A program made the position numbers and the translations under genes. Below, in pieces: positions 38,563 to 50,837 of a stretch of 64,000 bases of DNA. The notes beneath the pieces were generated by a model. The model had not been told where the DNA came from and did not search any database. It was given only the letters and a program-made list of their open reading frames with translations. This stretch comes from Drosophila miranda (Eukaryota > Arthropoda > Insecta > Diptera > Drosophilidae): NCBI RefSeq assembly GCF_003369915.1, contig NC_046675.1, positions 124,001 to 188,000 of the forward strand. Direction: 5' to 3'. Within the stretch, counting starts at the first letter, position 1, and the number at the start of each line of letters is the position of its first letter.

Positions 38563-39189
38563 ATTTCAGAACACAATAGTTTTTAATTTGTAATATTTAC
38601 GTATCATTAAGTTATTATTTGCTAAAAATGAAACGCATTCCATTTCCAATATAATAATACCGTGTTCAATGGGTGGAATTCACAATTTAACATTTTCATT
38701 CATCCACAGATCGGTTATGTATCGTTGCATCACCATTCTTTGGCTTATCGTTCGAGTCCATGGGTTTGGGGTCAAGCAGAGTCAATGACCCAGTGAAAGC
38801 ACAGGCTTAACAAGTCGAAGATCATGAAGCAGCGAGCTTTCATTTAACAACCTTGGAAAGCCGTTTAAGTATGGCTGACCAGAGTAGCTTTCCTGAGAAT
38901 AGGTTGCTGGGGTTATAAGGCTTCACAAGCTCGGCCTTACGAAAGCAGCTGACACGTTCCGATATCCTACCCGACCAATCTATATATCGAGCAAAACTTC
39001 GAAATAACGATGGCCTCCAGGTATAGTGAGCGAAAGGGCTAGGGTTAACAGCACTATGATCGGATTCAAAACAACGCATAGATCAATCGCCCCAACATTC
39101 AAATTCAAAATTGACGAAACGGAACATTCTGCCCACCTTTGCCGTTTCACTCAGTTCATGGAACATTCATAGTCCTGTGCCAGCAAAAA
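38563..39189. other. Intergenic, Rad17 3' flank
   Basis: AT-rich 3' flank of Rad17 and leader of the next gene. No coding sequence supported. Confidence 0.6.
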
Positions 39190-40946
39190 ATGGCGTCACT
39201 AGTCCCCAATATCCCCCTCCCCTCGCTATGGACCACTCCACTCACACACAGAATGACAGAATTGGTGGACCAAAGCTGCTGTGCCGTGAACACATGCTTG
39301 AACTACTTTGCCAGCTTCCGCCCAAGGGATATACGGCAGATCCTTGACTTTCTCGGCGTGCACCACTGCGAAGTGCTGTTCGGAATTTTGGCTTTCGTCC
39401 TGTTTCAGTTTACCAAGTTCACGGCTATCCTTCTCCTTGCCGTCTTTTTGGCTTATTGTATTTTCTACTGGGTAAGTCCCCATGAAGGAGAGGCGATCTA
39501 TTCATCTAAGCATCGTGTTCTCTTCCAGTGGGATACGTTCTTTCCGGGGCTGAGCCAACGAGAGTCCGGCTCCTCGCGGAGAGATCAATACGCTCCTAGC
39601 TACCTAGCTTCCTTTCCCAATACGACGGAAAAAGCTGAGTACCGCGATGAGCTAACAAATGCCAGATTGCCGCCATTCTACGGCACAACGAGCACCGAAC
39701 CCAGTCCGGGTAAGTCTAACCCCCGTACACCCGACCGTACCCAATAATCTTTTACGCCCCCAAGCGAATTCCGATTATGGGCCAAACCAAGCACCACGAG
39801 GCTCCAGCACTCCACCTCAACAAACCATGCGAAATAATGAAGCTCAGACAATTTCAACGAACTCGAGCACAACAGATCCGGAATTTCCGAAAAAGAAAAT
39901 GCTGGTCCCAATGGTTCCGCAGAGTAAATTGGTGGGCAACAGCAGTAGTGGAGTGGCGTCAAAGAGAGAGTCCCGAAAAATACCAGAGCAGAATAACCGA
40001 AAATCACTAACGCCGCCTATAGATAACACCCGAAGAACGCCCATTTCACCCGTAGATAATTTCCGAAATGCGCCACCCAGTGAGAAATCGTCCCCTCGGG
40101 CGACAGAGAATTTCCGAAAATCGTCCACACCACTCTCAGAGAATTCCCGAAAATCGTCCACTCCTCCCTCAGACAAAATACGAAGAATGTCCACTCCGAC
40201 CCCAGAGAATAACCGAAGTTTATCATTAGACAAAACCGAAAGGGTGTCCGATCAGGCAATATCAACGCCTGTATTTAGCCATAGCGGAACGACCCCCAGG
40301 TCAACCCTTGAATCCTCAACAAGAAATCGACATTCGTCCAATCAAGCTGACGAACGGCTCAACAGACGATCTCAGTATCCCTACCGGGATCATGAACAAG
40401 CCAGGGGATCGCAACACACAGCAGGTGTCGGAGAGTTCAGGTCCCGACGGGTTTCAGATGATCCCGCGCAGTTACGTCGACGACCGGGATCCCTCGAGGA
40501 GCAGCGCCACCGCAGACCGCCACACTCCAGCTCCCAGGATGAAGGAAGAGCGGGGAAACAACGCCGTCCTGGAAATAACAGGTCCGGCGTCACGCGACGC
40601 CAATATCCCGATGAAGCCATCGAGCGCCTGAGGACCAACTACCGCGAGCTTCCGACTCAGAAGATTCCGGCACCAATTTCCTCCGAAGGGGCCTATTATA
40701 ACAAACTTCACAGCCTACTCCCAAGCAATCGTAACCATTCCGAGAGGCATGATCAGCACATATCCCCAAGTAATCGCAATAATTCGGAAAGACGTGATGT
40801 ACCAAAAAATTCGAGGAATAGTAAGCAGAGCAAGGAAGCTACTCAATGATGGCTGCTGGTAGTAATCAAAATTTATTTCAGATAACTTGGACCCCGATTC
40901 CGGGAATCGAAATAGAAGTGGCCGCCCGAACCCGCCCCATCTATAG
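39190..40946 (+). CDS. Unrecognised protein: N-terminal membrane hairpin and long disordered Ser/Pro/Arg-rich tail (527 aa)
   Basis: Four exons: 39190-39471, 39529-39709, 39765-40820 and 40882-40946, with clean GTAAGT-type donors. The last splice (A|GTAAGC to TTTATTTCAG, 61 bp) changes the C-terminus to ...NLDPDSGNRNRSGRPNPPHL; without it the frame would stop at 40849. The ATG at 39190 (AAAAATGGCG) is the first in frame. Residues 30-61 contain several Cys and the FRPRDIRQILDFLG segment. Residues 62-94 are strongly hydrophobic (ILAFVLFQF, ILLLAVFLAYCIFYW), probably a membrane hairpin or one long span. From about 180 on the chain is polar and low-complexity, with roughly 11-residue repeats around 40017-40215 (SENSRKSSTPP type). 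I do not recognise a family. The hydrophobic start with a basic phosphorylatable tail suggests an endomembrane-anchored protein; that is inference. Confidence 0.75.
40017..40215 (+). repeat. Degenerate ~33-bp coding tandem repeat
   Basis: Within the unrecognised gene, units encoding variants of [PS]-[ES]-N-x-R-K-S-S-T-P-[LP] recur about six times, most alike at 40105-40172. They supply repeated basophilic Ser/Thr-Pro phosphorylation-like sites. Confidence 0.7.
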
Positions 40947-41553
40947 CTTCGTCATTGTCAACAAACAGGCCAGGACAGGACAGGGACAGGACTGTACCCG
41001 CAATGAGGTAGGACTTTGTCTCCTTTTGAATTATCAGGTAGTATCATCCAGTATTCCCCAAAGCTCTTAAAATTGCTGTGAAAGAGCATCCTGAGAATGT
41101 TCTAGAGGAACGCAAGAAGAGGAACATATTGAAGCCTATATGTATGTCATAGAACCCGTACTTGAAAGCAGTACAAAAGATTTGGAAATGCCCAGAAACG
41201 GTGAAAATTAGATTCCTGTCGATGCAGAAATTTCCGAGAGCGAGGGGGATACGGACAAAATCAGTGGCCAAACTTTATCTTCAATTGGAAGAATATCCGT
41301 TGTATGTGGAACTATTCGAGACCAAAACAAAAAATAAGAATTGGAGGAAAATCCATAGCTTTAGTAAACCGAAATTTCGCCCCATATATTGCAAAAACAA
41401 TGTCTAAATTATAAATGAAACAAATATAAATAGAGCAAAGATATTTTTGAAATAAAACGTAGAGATGGGTAGTTTACCAAGGCACAAAAATACCACGCTG
41501 TTAAGTCAGCTGTTTTGATTTGGTATTTTTAGGTAAAAATAGGCGAGCGCTTT

Positions 41554-41571
41554 AAACGAAGGTGAATATCC
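41554..41571 (+). repeat. 18-bp direct repeat, upstream copy
   Basis: aaacgaaggtgaatatcc, identical to 42129-42146 just before the Bet5 ATG. Confidence 0.8.
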
Positions 41572-41938
41572 TGAATATATCCTCATTATGAATATATAAT
41601 TCATCAATCGGATTAAATTATGTGTTTAGGGCGGAGAGTCCTTCAATATCAAAATCCACGAATTTGACTTCCGATCATGGTGAGAGAACAATTAACCCAT
41701 TGTTGACCAGTGGATATTAAAATTTTTCCACGAAAATTATGAATCTTGAAAAATTTTACCGCAGTTCAGGTGAAAGATATTTCGTAAGTAAAAGAAAAGG
41801 TTAGGATGGATCTACAAGAAGAAATGAAAAACAGTATTGTTTCCGGCGGTTTAACAGAAGTTGTTCACCTATTTAAATAGAGGGTGGTTAGGGGGGCTAA
41901 GTTCGGGGGTCAGACCGTATATCGTATCGAAAAGTCCG

Positions 41939-41949
41939 CGGTCACACTG
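41939..41949 (+). promoter_or_regulatory. Ohler motif 1 core-promoter element, probably for Bet5
   Basis: cggtcacactg is an exact YGGTCACACTR match, the most common TATA-less housekeeping promoter motif in Drosophila. It lies 240 bp upstream of the Bet5 ATG. An alternative E-box (TCAGCTGTTTTG) lies near 41508-41519. Confidence 0.55.
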
Positions 41950-42128
41950 GTAAAAAATTGACTTCATCGAAAAAATAAATAAATAAAACTATAACAAGTA
42001 CTCAAACATCTTCTATTCTTTGACTTGACAATTTTCACTTTCACATAGGCGTGCGGCCAATAAATCCCACGCTACTCAAAGGTAGCTTGTTTACTTAAAA
42101 ATTAAAAGTAAAGGGTAATTCAATTTAA

Positions 42129-42146
42129 AAACGAAGGTGAATATCC
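42129..42146 (+). repeat. 18-bp direct repeat, downstream copy
   Basis: Second copy of the sequence at 41554-41571, inside the likely Bet5 leader. Confidence 0.8.
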
Positions 42147-42187
42147 GGCCAGTCCGTGTCACTACCAATGCAATTCACGGTCGCAAG

Positions 42188-42741
42188 ATGACCATCTTCA
42201 ATCTGTACATATTCGACAAGTGCGGCACGCTGATGCACTACGCCGAGTGGAATCGCACAAAGAAATCCGGTATAACGCGCGAGGAGGTAACAACGTCAAG
42301 AAATCCTATGCGTAAAACTTTTAATTATACCATCTTGCAGGAAGCCAAGCTGACCTACGGGATGCTCTTCTCCATCAAGTCGTTTGTGAGCAAGATCTCT
42401 CCCTATGATCCCCGCGAGGGCTTCCTCTATTACAAGACAAACCGATACGCCCTCCACTACCTAGAAACGCCCTCGGGTCTGAAGTGAGCTCAAATACATG
42501 GCCGTTACTTTAACTTACTTATATATAACGTATTCATTTGCACAGATTCGTTCTCAACACAGACACGACCGCTATCAACGTCAAGGAGCTGCTGCAGCAG
42601 CTGTACGCCAAGGTCTGGGTGGAGTACGTAGTGCGGGACCCCCTGTGGACGCCCGGCGCGGTGGTTACCTCCGAGCTTTTCCATAGCAAGCTGGACGAGT
42701 TCATCAAGCAATCGCCCATATTCGGCATCAGAAACATCTAG
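42188..42741 (+). CDS. Bet5: TRAPP complex subunit Bet5/TRAPPC1 (145 aa)
   Basis: Longin-fold core subunit of the TRAPP tethering complex, the Rab1 exchange factor for ER-Golgi traffic. Exons 42188-42286, 42341-42483 and 42546-42741 give exactly 145 aa, the length of human TRAPPC1. The ATG opens MTIFNLYIFDKCGTLMHYAEW, the expected N-terminus. SIKSFVSKISPYDP, YALHYLETPSGLKFVLNTD and the C-terminal WVEYVVRDPL...SPIFGIRNI are typical. The first intron is 54 bp, in phase 0 and stop-free; splicing is clearly required to match the family. Confidence 0.96.
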
Positions 42742-45700
42742 AGCTAGGTTACCCCTAAGTCAATAGTAAATGCTTACCAAATTCCAACTCTAAGGTCTAT
42801 GTCATTAGCCTCAGACCGCGTAGATCCGAGCCGAGTTGCTCTGAATTGCAGGTTTGGCGCACCACTCTAGCACTCAACCAAATTCACGCCTCGGGCGGCG
42901 GGCCGGAAATAGCTTGCACATAAAAAATGTCTGCGCCCGACCGGATCAGCTTTAAAACTAGCCTCCAGTTGCGCAAGCCCTGCCGTGTGCCGTGCGGCGC
43001 TGACAAAGGGGGACAAATGTCAAAATGATTACTGCAACTCCATGCGGTCTTAACAAGCTTGACTGTAAAAACCTGTAGGCTGCGAGGGTGCTGCTGTCGG
43101 CTAGTTGCTTTTGCCGCAGATATCTTAGTCGCGTCAAGGGTTTTTCGCAATTGAAAATGATTTGCAGAATGCATCCAAAAATCGCTAGCGAAGAGCGTAG
43201 TAGCAGAGCTACAGTGTGGCAGCACGTGAAGGAGTCTGGCTTCGCCGTTGGCTCAAATAAACCGTTGGCACTCAGATCCCGGCTGCTTACCTTCGTACAT
43301 GCCATATATGCATGAACGTGCAAATATAGTACATATTCAAAGGTACATATGTACATGCTTTTCTTATATGTGTATAGGTGGCTTGCTTATTTAAAATTTC
43401 TGCAAGTCACAAGACGTTTGAACTAAATATGCTTTGTATAGTTTTAGTTTTTTTCTTCACATTGTCTTTAACGAATTTTAAAACTTGTTTCGACAGCTCG
43501 AGCCGCTGCCAGAGCCCCGATCCCGGTGTCGCATTGCAAAAGTGACCAAGACAATAAAAACGGAACCACAAAGCGGTGTCTTTTTGTAGCGACGAAGAAA
43601 TCAATTTCAAAGCCAAACGCCCGGTCCGAAAAATAAATCAAACGGTCAGCTCAGCCATCAAACTGCCTAATGACATCTCCCCAATGCCTTCTCCCAGCAG
43701 CATCCGAGGTAAGAAAAACCGGAGCTGAAGCCCGAACACACGCATGGGTTACAAAACGCCCTTTCCAAAATCGGAATCGAATCCACAACCAAACATGTGC
43801 ATGGATTCGTGTGTGTGTGTATAGATAGACTGTGCCGCAGATATGGACACACTCGTAGGTATATTAGGTCCCTCGCCCCCGACCCCGCCTGCCCTTTCTT
43901 GCTTTTCTTTCTGTGTCTATCGATTACACGATCGGTAGCACCATCGGCATCGGTTCCCAATAAGTTATATCTCCGATGGGTGAGAGGGGAAAGCTAGCTT
44001 TTGGTTTCTTCGGCTCTCCCAGCTCCAGCGTCCGCAGCTTTCGGTTTCCATTCGCAAAAGTTACGCAAATTACGGGCAACTCAATTTCCGAGTTTCAGTT
44101 TTCGGGTTTTGTCACCGACTCGAGCACCGGCTGAAGCATCAAGCATCGAGGTCCGACCGGCAAGGTTAGTAACGCTTTGCTGGGCAGCCAGCTTTTCAAA
44201 TTGGAAATTGTCGCCAGTTCACGTCATTAAATGACCGCTATCTTGATTACTTTGCGACGCCGCAAACTTTTCTCGTGGATGTTGTAATTAAATGTTTAAC
44301 GAGCAACTGCTGCTCACATTTTTCACCTTTGCACTGGTCCGAGGAAAAAGAAACTGGCACGCTAAGGCAAGAGACGCCCCCGCAGGCCCACCCACGCAGA
44401 TTTCATTTATCAAGGCCCTGCGTTGCCCTGAGGGCGGACCTGATAGGCACCAATAAACCATAAACAAACCCCGTCCCGACCTGAACAGTATGCAAATTTT
44501 TAGGCCTAGGCCAAAAATAGCTTCGAACGAATTTGGATGTTTTGATGCGGCGAAAAGATTGGAAAAGAAAACTCGAACATTCCACGGGAATCTACCAAGA
44601 TTCTACTTACAACTTTGTAAGATTCGCTCGTCTCATTCATTCGAGTTTCGTTTCCATTGAGTGGCTACCGATTTGTGGATGAAATTCGAATACTCCTCAT
44701 CTGGGACAACCTTCAAATTAACTAGGCCTACAATGAGGGCTGAGCTCGTTGGGTGGGTACTGGCTCGTCACCAATTAAGCAACGATGGTTGCCCACATTG
44801 CCCTAATGAGGTGACAGTGACTATGAACAGAGTTATTGCATTTTTTGTATATTGCTCCAATTTTAAATATTATTGGCAAGGCACTCGACCTTTCCTTCCA
44901 CCAAGAGTGGGGGCAAGCCTACGAATAAGCCCTAAAGGTAATGAGGTATCTGTTTGTTGAAGATTTACGATCATGGCCCCCAAACGCGGTCGCTGAGAAA
45001 GCGCTCCAGGAATTCCCTTGAGTTGGGCTTGAACCTTTTCAAGGTTCTCGTTCTGGACCCTGGTGTACGTGCCAAGTGCACGTAGGCACTGCCAGCAGGT
45101 CCTGAGATGTAGGGGGAAGAGAAGGGGCGCTGGTGCAGGTGGAAATCGATGAAGGAACAATTATCTAGTCGCGACTCCTTGCATCAGCTACTGCTGTTGA
45201 ACCGCGATCGTGATCATGGTCGCGATCGGCTGATTGAATGCAACTGTGGTCACGTAGTCCAAAGTCAAGCTAAACCAGTTGTCGCTCAATCGCCAACTAA
45301 CTAACTTCCCCCATTCCTGCCCACGGACTGCAACGATGATTAAGGTGATGGTGATGATGATAGCACCGACATTTCTATTTTCATTTGAATTTGAATTTGC
45401 ATTTCATTTTGTCAGAAACTCAAAAATTCTGTGACCAGTAAACAAAGCCAGGTCAGTGGGTGGCTGTGGGGGAGTGATTGGGGGATGGGGATCCCCGAAA
45501 TGAAGTCGGGCAGAAATGAAAGCAAATCAGATGATGCGCATTCCAGTCGGAGTGTGTCGGAGTGAGTGTCCCAACCAATAGTTGCCTTGAAATTGATTTG
45601 CTTTGTTGCAGGACAGCATTTCTGGAATTACTTATTTCAGAAAATAGTATGAAAGAGTTTCCAAGATAAATCGGGTTGTCCATTCGGTGGAGGGATACCA

Positions 45701-46468
45701 AAACCAGCGTTCATAAAACTGCTTTAATAGGGCTGTAGAGCAAGGATCGGCACGCATATACTATTGATATGTTTTTTGTTTGCGTTTGCAGCAAGCAAAC
45801 CACAGTTATAAACTTGTATGTGAGGGGCAGCGCAGCAGCAGCGTACTTTCCTATGCACATTGGATAGGGCCTTGACGACCCCTGCAGTAGAGAGATCTCT
45901 GATGATGTCCGGGAGTAGTGGCCAAAGTTTCTCAAAATGTAAATACGATTCGTTTTAAATTTTTAAATTGTTTTTTTATTTGTAAATATTGATTGTTTCG
46001 CCTTTCTGTTTGAACGAAGAGAGCATAATGCTTGATGTTTGCACATACCATACTGGTATTGTATGTAAATATATGTGTGACTTAACTTATGTCGTACCGT
46101 GCTAAGTTGCTAAATACCTAAACCTACACAAATGGAGATATCGGATGTGAATGCGAGAGGATGTGTGTGTGTGGTGTGTGTATCTGTGTGTGAGTATAAC
46201 CGTTGAAGGTGCAAGTGTTGGATTTGAGTGAAGATATAGATAATGATAGAATATTATTAAGTTATAAAACGATTATCGACTATGTCCCGCCCTTGCTCTG
46301 TGTGCCATATGCGTAAGTACAGATACAGATACATAGTAACAGATACGGATGAATAAGATTTAAGTGTTCGATCAACACTCTCCACATTCCACTCTGACTC
46401 CGTCTCTGACTCTGACTCCGTCTCCGATTTTGAGAGCCCCACTTCAGTGGACCGGCATGGGGAGTCCC
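42742..46468. other. Bet5 3' flank and intergenic DNA
   Basis: No coding sequence supported on either strand. A GT-rich microsatellite lies near 46160-46192. The end nearest 46468 is the 3' flank of the first desaturase. Confidence 0.6.
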
Positions 46469-49400
46469 CTAGGTGGCGGCTACCTTCTTTCCCTTCTTCT
46501 GCCGCTCGCTCTCGTTCTCGTTCTCATCGAGCTTGGCGCTCTCCGTGCTGCTCGACTCGGCATCGTACTCTAGCTCGGGATCGGGAACCTCTGCGTAGTG
46601 AAAGTGTCCCACCATTTGGGAGGACCCGGCCACTGCGCCTTCTGGCCCGGCTCCCATCTGGGAGGCATGGCTGCCGTCGCCGTACTTCTCGAGGGTGCGG
46701 CGGACGAGCTCCTTAGATGGCTGCTTCATGTTCCAGGCCCAGCCCAACTTGTGGAAGGCATCGAGAACCATTGTGGTAAAGTTTACTCCGTAATTGCCCA
46801 GCTCCGCTGCTTTATAGTCCCAGGGAAAGACGTGGTGATAGTTGTGCCAACCCTCGCCCATGGCCACCAGCGACACGTAGATGTTCTCGCTGGGCATGAT
46901 CCGCCTAGGGAGAGAATCAGAGCATAAAAATGGATGAGCAGAGGCTCACCTAAATCGCACTCACTTATCATATGGACGGGATCCCCAGAGATGGGCGGCA
47001 CTGTTCACGGACCAGGTGAAGTTCAGGCTGCTGACGTAGCGGAAGAGGCACTGCTGGATCAAGGCCAGATGCCAGGACTCACCCCAGCAGCAGACGGGCA
47101 CGGCGCTGGGTAGGATGAAGCAGAGAAAGATCTTAAGGGGGATGAAGTACTTCTGGTGGAAGCGCACCACGGGATCGGCGAGCACGTCGCTCATGTCGAT
47201 CTGGCGGCCCCGACGCAGCACGTCCGGGTGCTTCAGCATCATCAGCCAGCCCACGTGCGAGAAGAAGAATCCGCGGTTTGCGTTGTGCGGATCCGCGTCC
47301 GTCTCCGAGTATTTGTGGTGCACGCGGTGGTCCCTCACCCAGTCGTACAGAGTGTTCTGCAAAAAGACCGAATTCGCATTAGATGTACCATCACATTGTG
47401 TAAGCTTTTCGATTCCTGGAGTTCCATGAATATGTGCTCTTTTGAGGGTCAGAGGGATTAATAAATTTTGCATTTAACGTGACATCAAAATATATTGTTC
47501 GTCTTAATCTCCAAATAAGTCTGTCTCTGTCTCTGCGTCTATCTCTTTCTGTGTCTCCGTCTAAGCATCTGGTGAAGTTGAGTTTTCGAGCTGAGCTTAA
47601 TCGCTGCAGTCATTAAATAAGACAAATGTATCTGTACTCAAACACAAAGCACTTTTGTCCGCATCATCGCCGTCTCTTTCTTTCCCCAGTAGTTTTCGGA
47701 ATTGTCAATTTTACAGTTTGTCAGTCGCGAAAGGTATTAAGTTGTTATACTTAATGATGCAATTAATGTTAATGGCATTACAGCGGCAAACATACAAAAG
47801 CCCCCAAAAACAGTCGAAGGTGTCGGCTGAGGACCGCCTCAAATGAATTGGCAAGTGTCTCAGGTTACGTTTGAATGGCGTCTTCACTCACCTGTCCAGC
47901 CACGCAGTAGCAAATCATCAGAATGGAGCGCAGCACAGTGTTCGCCGTGTAGCTGCGATGGGTCCAGAAGCGATGGGCTCCGGCGGTCACTCCGAATCCA
48001 GCCACGCCGCCAACGAAGAATGCTGCAAAGATATGGATGATGAGTGATCGAGACGGGAGACGTGTGTAAGTGTCAGCTATAAAACTTGACCAAAATAGTG
48101 TGCTAATTAGATTCGAAAAGAAAAACCAGAAATTACATTTCCGCAAATTGAGCTATTCGAGCTTCCACGCTAATTCCACGTACAAACAACGATCTCTGAG
48201 CGCGCCGCAAGGTCGGGCCAGAGGGGAAGTAGTTGATACACAAGTCATGGCATTCAACTTCACGATTCCGGCAATCATCGGAGGCGAATTGGCACCCGCA
48301 TAGGAATCTTTCAGCCAGCTGCAATGCCAGATGTACTTTTCCATTAGTTCCTCAATTAGAATATGCAAAATGCCACTGTCACCATCGAATCAATTGAATA
48401 ATTCGAGTGTGTGCAATTAGAGTTAATTGCCGATCGATCCGTGCATCATTTGGCAGCCCTATCGAAGGGGTTTTCCGCGTCCCCTAACGGATGGAGATGG
48501 CGCAGCTCGCACACCTCACATTTCTGAATCCAACTAATTAACTATTAACGATTTCTCTGGCGGGAATTTCATCGATCGATGAAAGATTAACCTTCGTAGT
48601 CTTGTGGTTTGAGTAGTTTCGACAGAAACCAGTTCTCCCAAAAAACAAATTTACGGCCCACCAAAAAACGATTGCGGAAACACTAGGTATGTTTTCGATC
48701 GATGAAGAGTTGGAGTACTGAGCCCAGTCTGTATACAGCCTTCTGACGAAGAGGAAGATCTGACTGAATCTGAATCTGAATTGCAAATGTGGTGCATGCC
48801 TGTGGCCAATGCATGGGTCAAGTTCAGGGAGGTGCGCAGCGCAGTCCACTCCAGCTGCGTTGCCGAAAGTAGATCTACGCGTGTCGATTGTGTTGACTTG
48901 GAGATCGCTGAATCGCTAGGCTGCATTAGATATTCCAAGAAAGGTTTCTCCAAAAAAGCGTCCCTGAGTCGGGCAGTGCGTTGACATGGCTCTTGTCTCA
49001 TAGCCCTCGATTCGGCCTTACATAAATATTAGTTTTTTGGCCCAGCTTCATTAGCGCCGATTGTGAGATCGCTTATGTAAGGCCCCCTTTCCACTCTTTC
49101 GAATTTAATCAATATCTTCTGTGTTCAGCACGGTAATTTTCGCCATCAAAAAACAGGCAAAAAGATGATAATTTCGAGCGACGAGTATCGAGCGTTGAGC
49201 ATCAACAGGCGGTGCACGTTCGCCGGGCAATTTGCCAAAATATTTACGAGCTCGACGCCCCAAATAGGGACCATGAACAGAAAAGGATACTGGATTCCTG
49301 GTGCTTGCATCCGAGCCCTTTGGCCCTTGGTTGGCCCGCACAATGAGCAATAAATATTAAAAATTACACTATATTAAGGCATTTTTCGTACTCCCATTAA

Positions 49401-50837
49401 GTGGGAAGTACCCAAGTAGCCGCGGAGAAACCGTGTATGCTAGGGTAATGCGAAAACGAAATCGGCTGCGGAGGATCCCCTGCCCTGCCTCTGCTGTAGT
49501 CTCAAGTCTGTCTCAATGTCAACGTTATATGCCCCATATCTCGCATGTGGATTGCCCATAAATCCGGCCTCAGAGGAGCCCTGGGCAGGGCGAGTGTTGG
49601 CCTACGCACCGCTCAGTGAGCCCACATCGAGTGTTTACCGTACCGGCAACTCATCTGTGACTTTGCGCAATGTGTGCTGTGCTCGAAGCAGTCGATGAGT
49701 CGGTGAGGTGGGGGCAGAAGAAGCAACCTTGGGCTGTTCGCCTGGGAGTAAGCGGGGTGAGGCCAACAAGCCCTAAATAAATTTGTGTCAAGCGATTCTT
49801 GTTTCTCTTCTGCTGGCCGCATATTTAGTGGCTTCTTCGTTTTCGTTTCGTTTTCCGCAATCCACCTGTGCCAGTCGAATTTTGTGCTGAGGCTGAAATT
49901 GCATGCCAAAAAGAAAAGCCACTCAAAGCCAAAAGCCAAAACCCAAACCGAAAACCCAATGAAAGAAATTTCAGCATTGGGCAACACAAGACACATCAGA
50001 GAAGACGCTAATGTCGACGAGAGTGGGAAGCCAGGCAGCATGTTAAGCGGCAATCAATTAAAGGCAATAACAAGGGGCCCAAATGGTTACAAAGAAATTC
50101 AGCCGCCGTTTTGTAATGGCCCAAAAGAAAACGCCAAAAGGCTTAAAGCTGTGGGCGCGTTAAATTGCAAATAATTGTTTGTTCGGGAAAAGACAACATC
50201 ATCATCAACGCCATCTGCCACAGCCACAGCCAGAGCTACAGCCACTGCATCAGCGATCGATGGAGATCGGTCGGAGATCGGTTGGAGAGCGTCTGAGGCG
50301 AGGTGTAGTGAGGGGAGGCGAGGTGCCTCTTTCTTTCCACACCTTTCCAAATCTAATTCGTGGGCATGGGCGGGGGTTACGCAATGCCGGATGAGGGCTG
50401 ACATACTTACACCAGAGCGTCGTATACGGGTTCAGGTCGCGCAGGGGATAGGTTAGCAAGCAGACGACGGCCACGATGTGGAGCAACGAGATCTGGATGA
50501 CTTTGTCCCACTTGAGAGGGGCCTGGAACTGATAGCCAAGAACCTTGTCGCCCTGGAAGTTTCGTGTGTATACCTCCAGGTCGATCTGGTCCTTGGGCAC
50601 ATGATCGACGAGGTCCTCGGGAACCGCCGAAACTGCCGACTTCATCGACGAGAGGCTCTTGGGAAGCGGTAGTTTACCGCGCGGAGGCAGCTCCGGGGAG
50701 GAATCCTCACCCCGGCGGCCTTGGTTGGAGTCGCCGCTCAGCTTTGAGCGACGGGCAAGCAGCGGAGGACTTCCCTCGCCGCTGCTGGGGATCGGTGTCT
50801 TGCTGCACACTCGCTCTGACGTGGAGAGGTGACCCAT
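46469..50837 (-). CDS. Acyl-CoA desaturase with N- and C-terminal extensions (461 aa)
   Basis: ER membrane di-iron fatty-acyl-CoA desaturase, the first gene of the array. Four coding exons: 50837-50411, 48022-47892, 47356-46965 and 46904-46469. The start at 50837 (GAAATGGGTC) is the first Met after an upstream in-frame stop near 51105; Met-free open frame precedes it, so a further leader exon is likely. All three histidine boxes are intact: HRFWTH (159-164), HRVHH (196-200) and HNYHH (337-341), plus NSAAH. Membrane segments flank them as usual. The first ~90 residues are Ser/Pro-rich and the C-terminal ~75 residues are Gly/Ser- then Glu/Lys-rich (ESERQKKGKKVAAT). The long second intron is 2.4 kb. 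From memory the length equals D. melanogaster CG9747. Substrate and regioselectivity cannot be read from sequence. Confidence 0.92.

Larger units (their letters stand above)
40947..42187. other. Spacer between the unrecognised gene and Bet5
   Basis: 3' flank of the preceding gene and Bet5 leader and promoter. No coding exon supported apart from short chance frames. Confidence 0.55.

Noticed and set aside
38740-38780. tRNA-like B-box sequence (cgttcgagtcca)
   Set aside because: No matching A box or cloverleaf could be built around it.
40821-40849. Ending the unrecognised gene at the in-frame stop at 40849
   Set aside because: A strong 61-bp intron at 40821-40881 fits better and continues the same residue composition, though the unspliced end remains possible.
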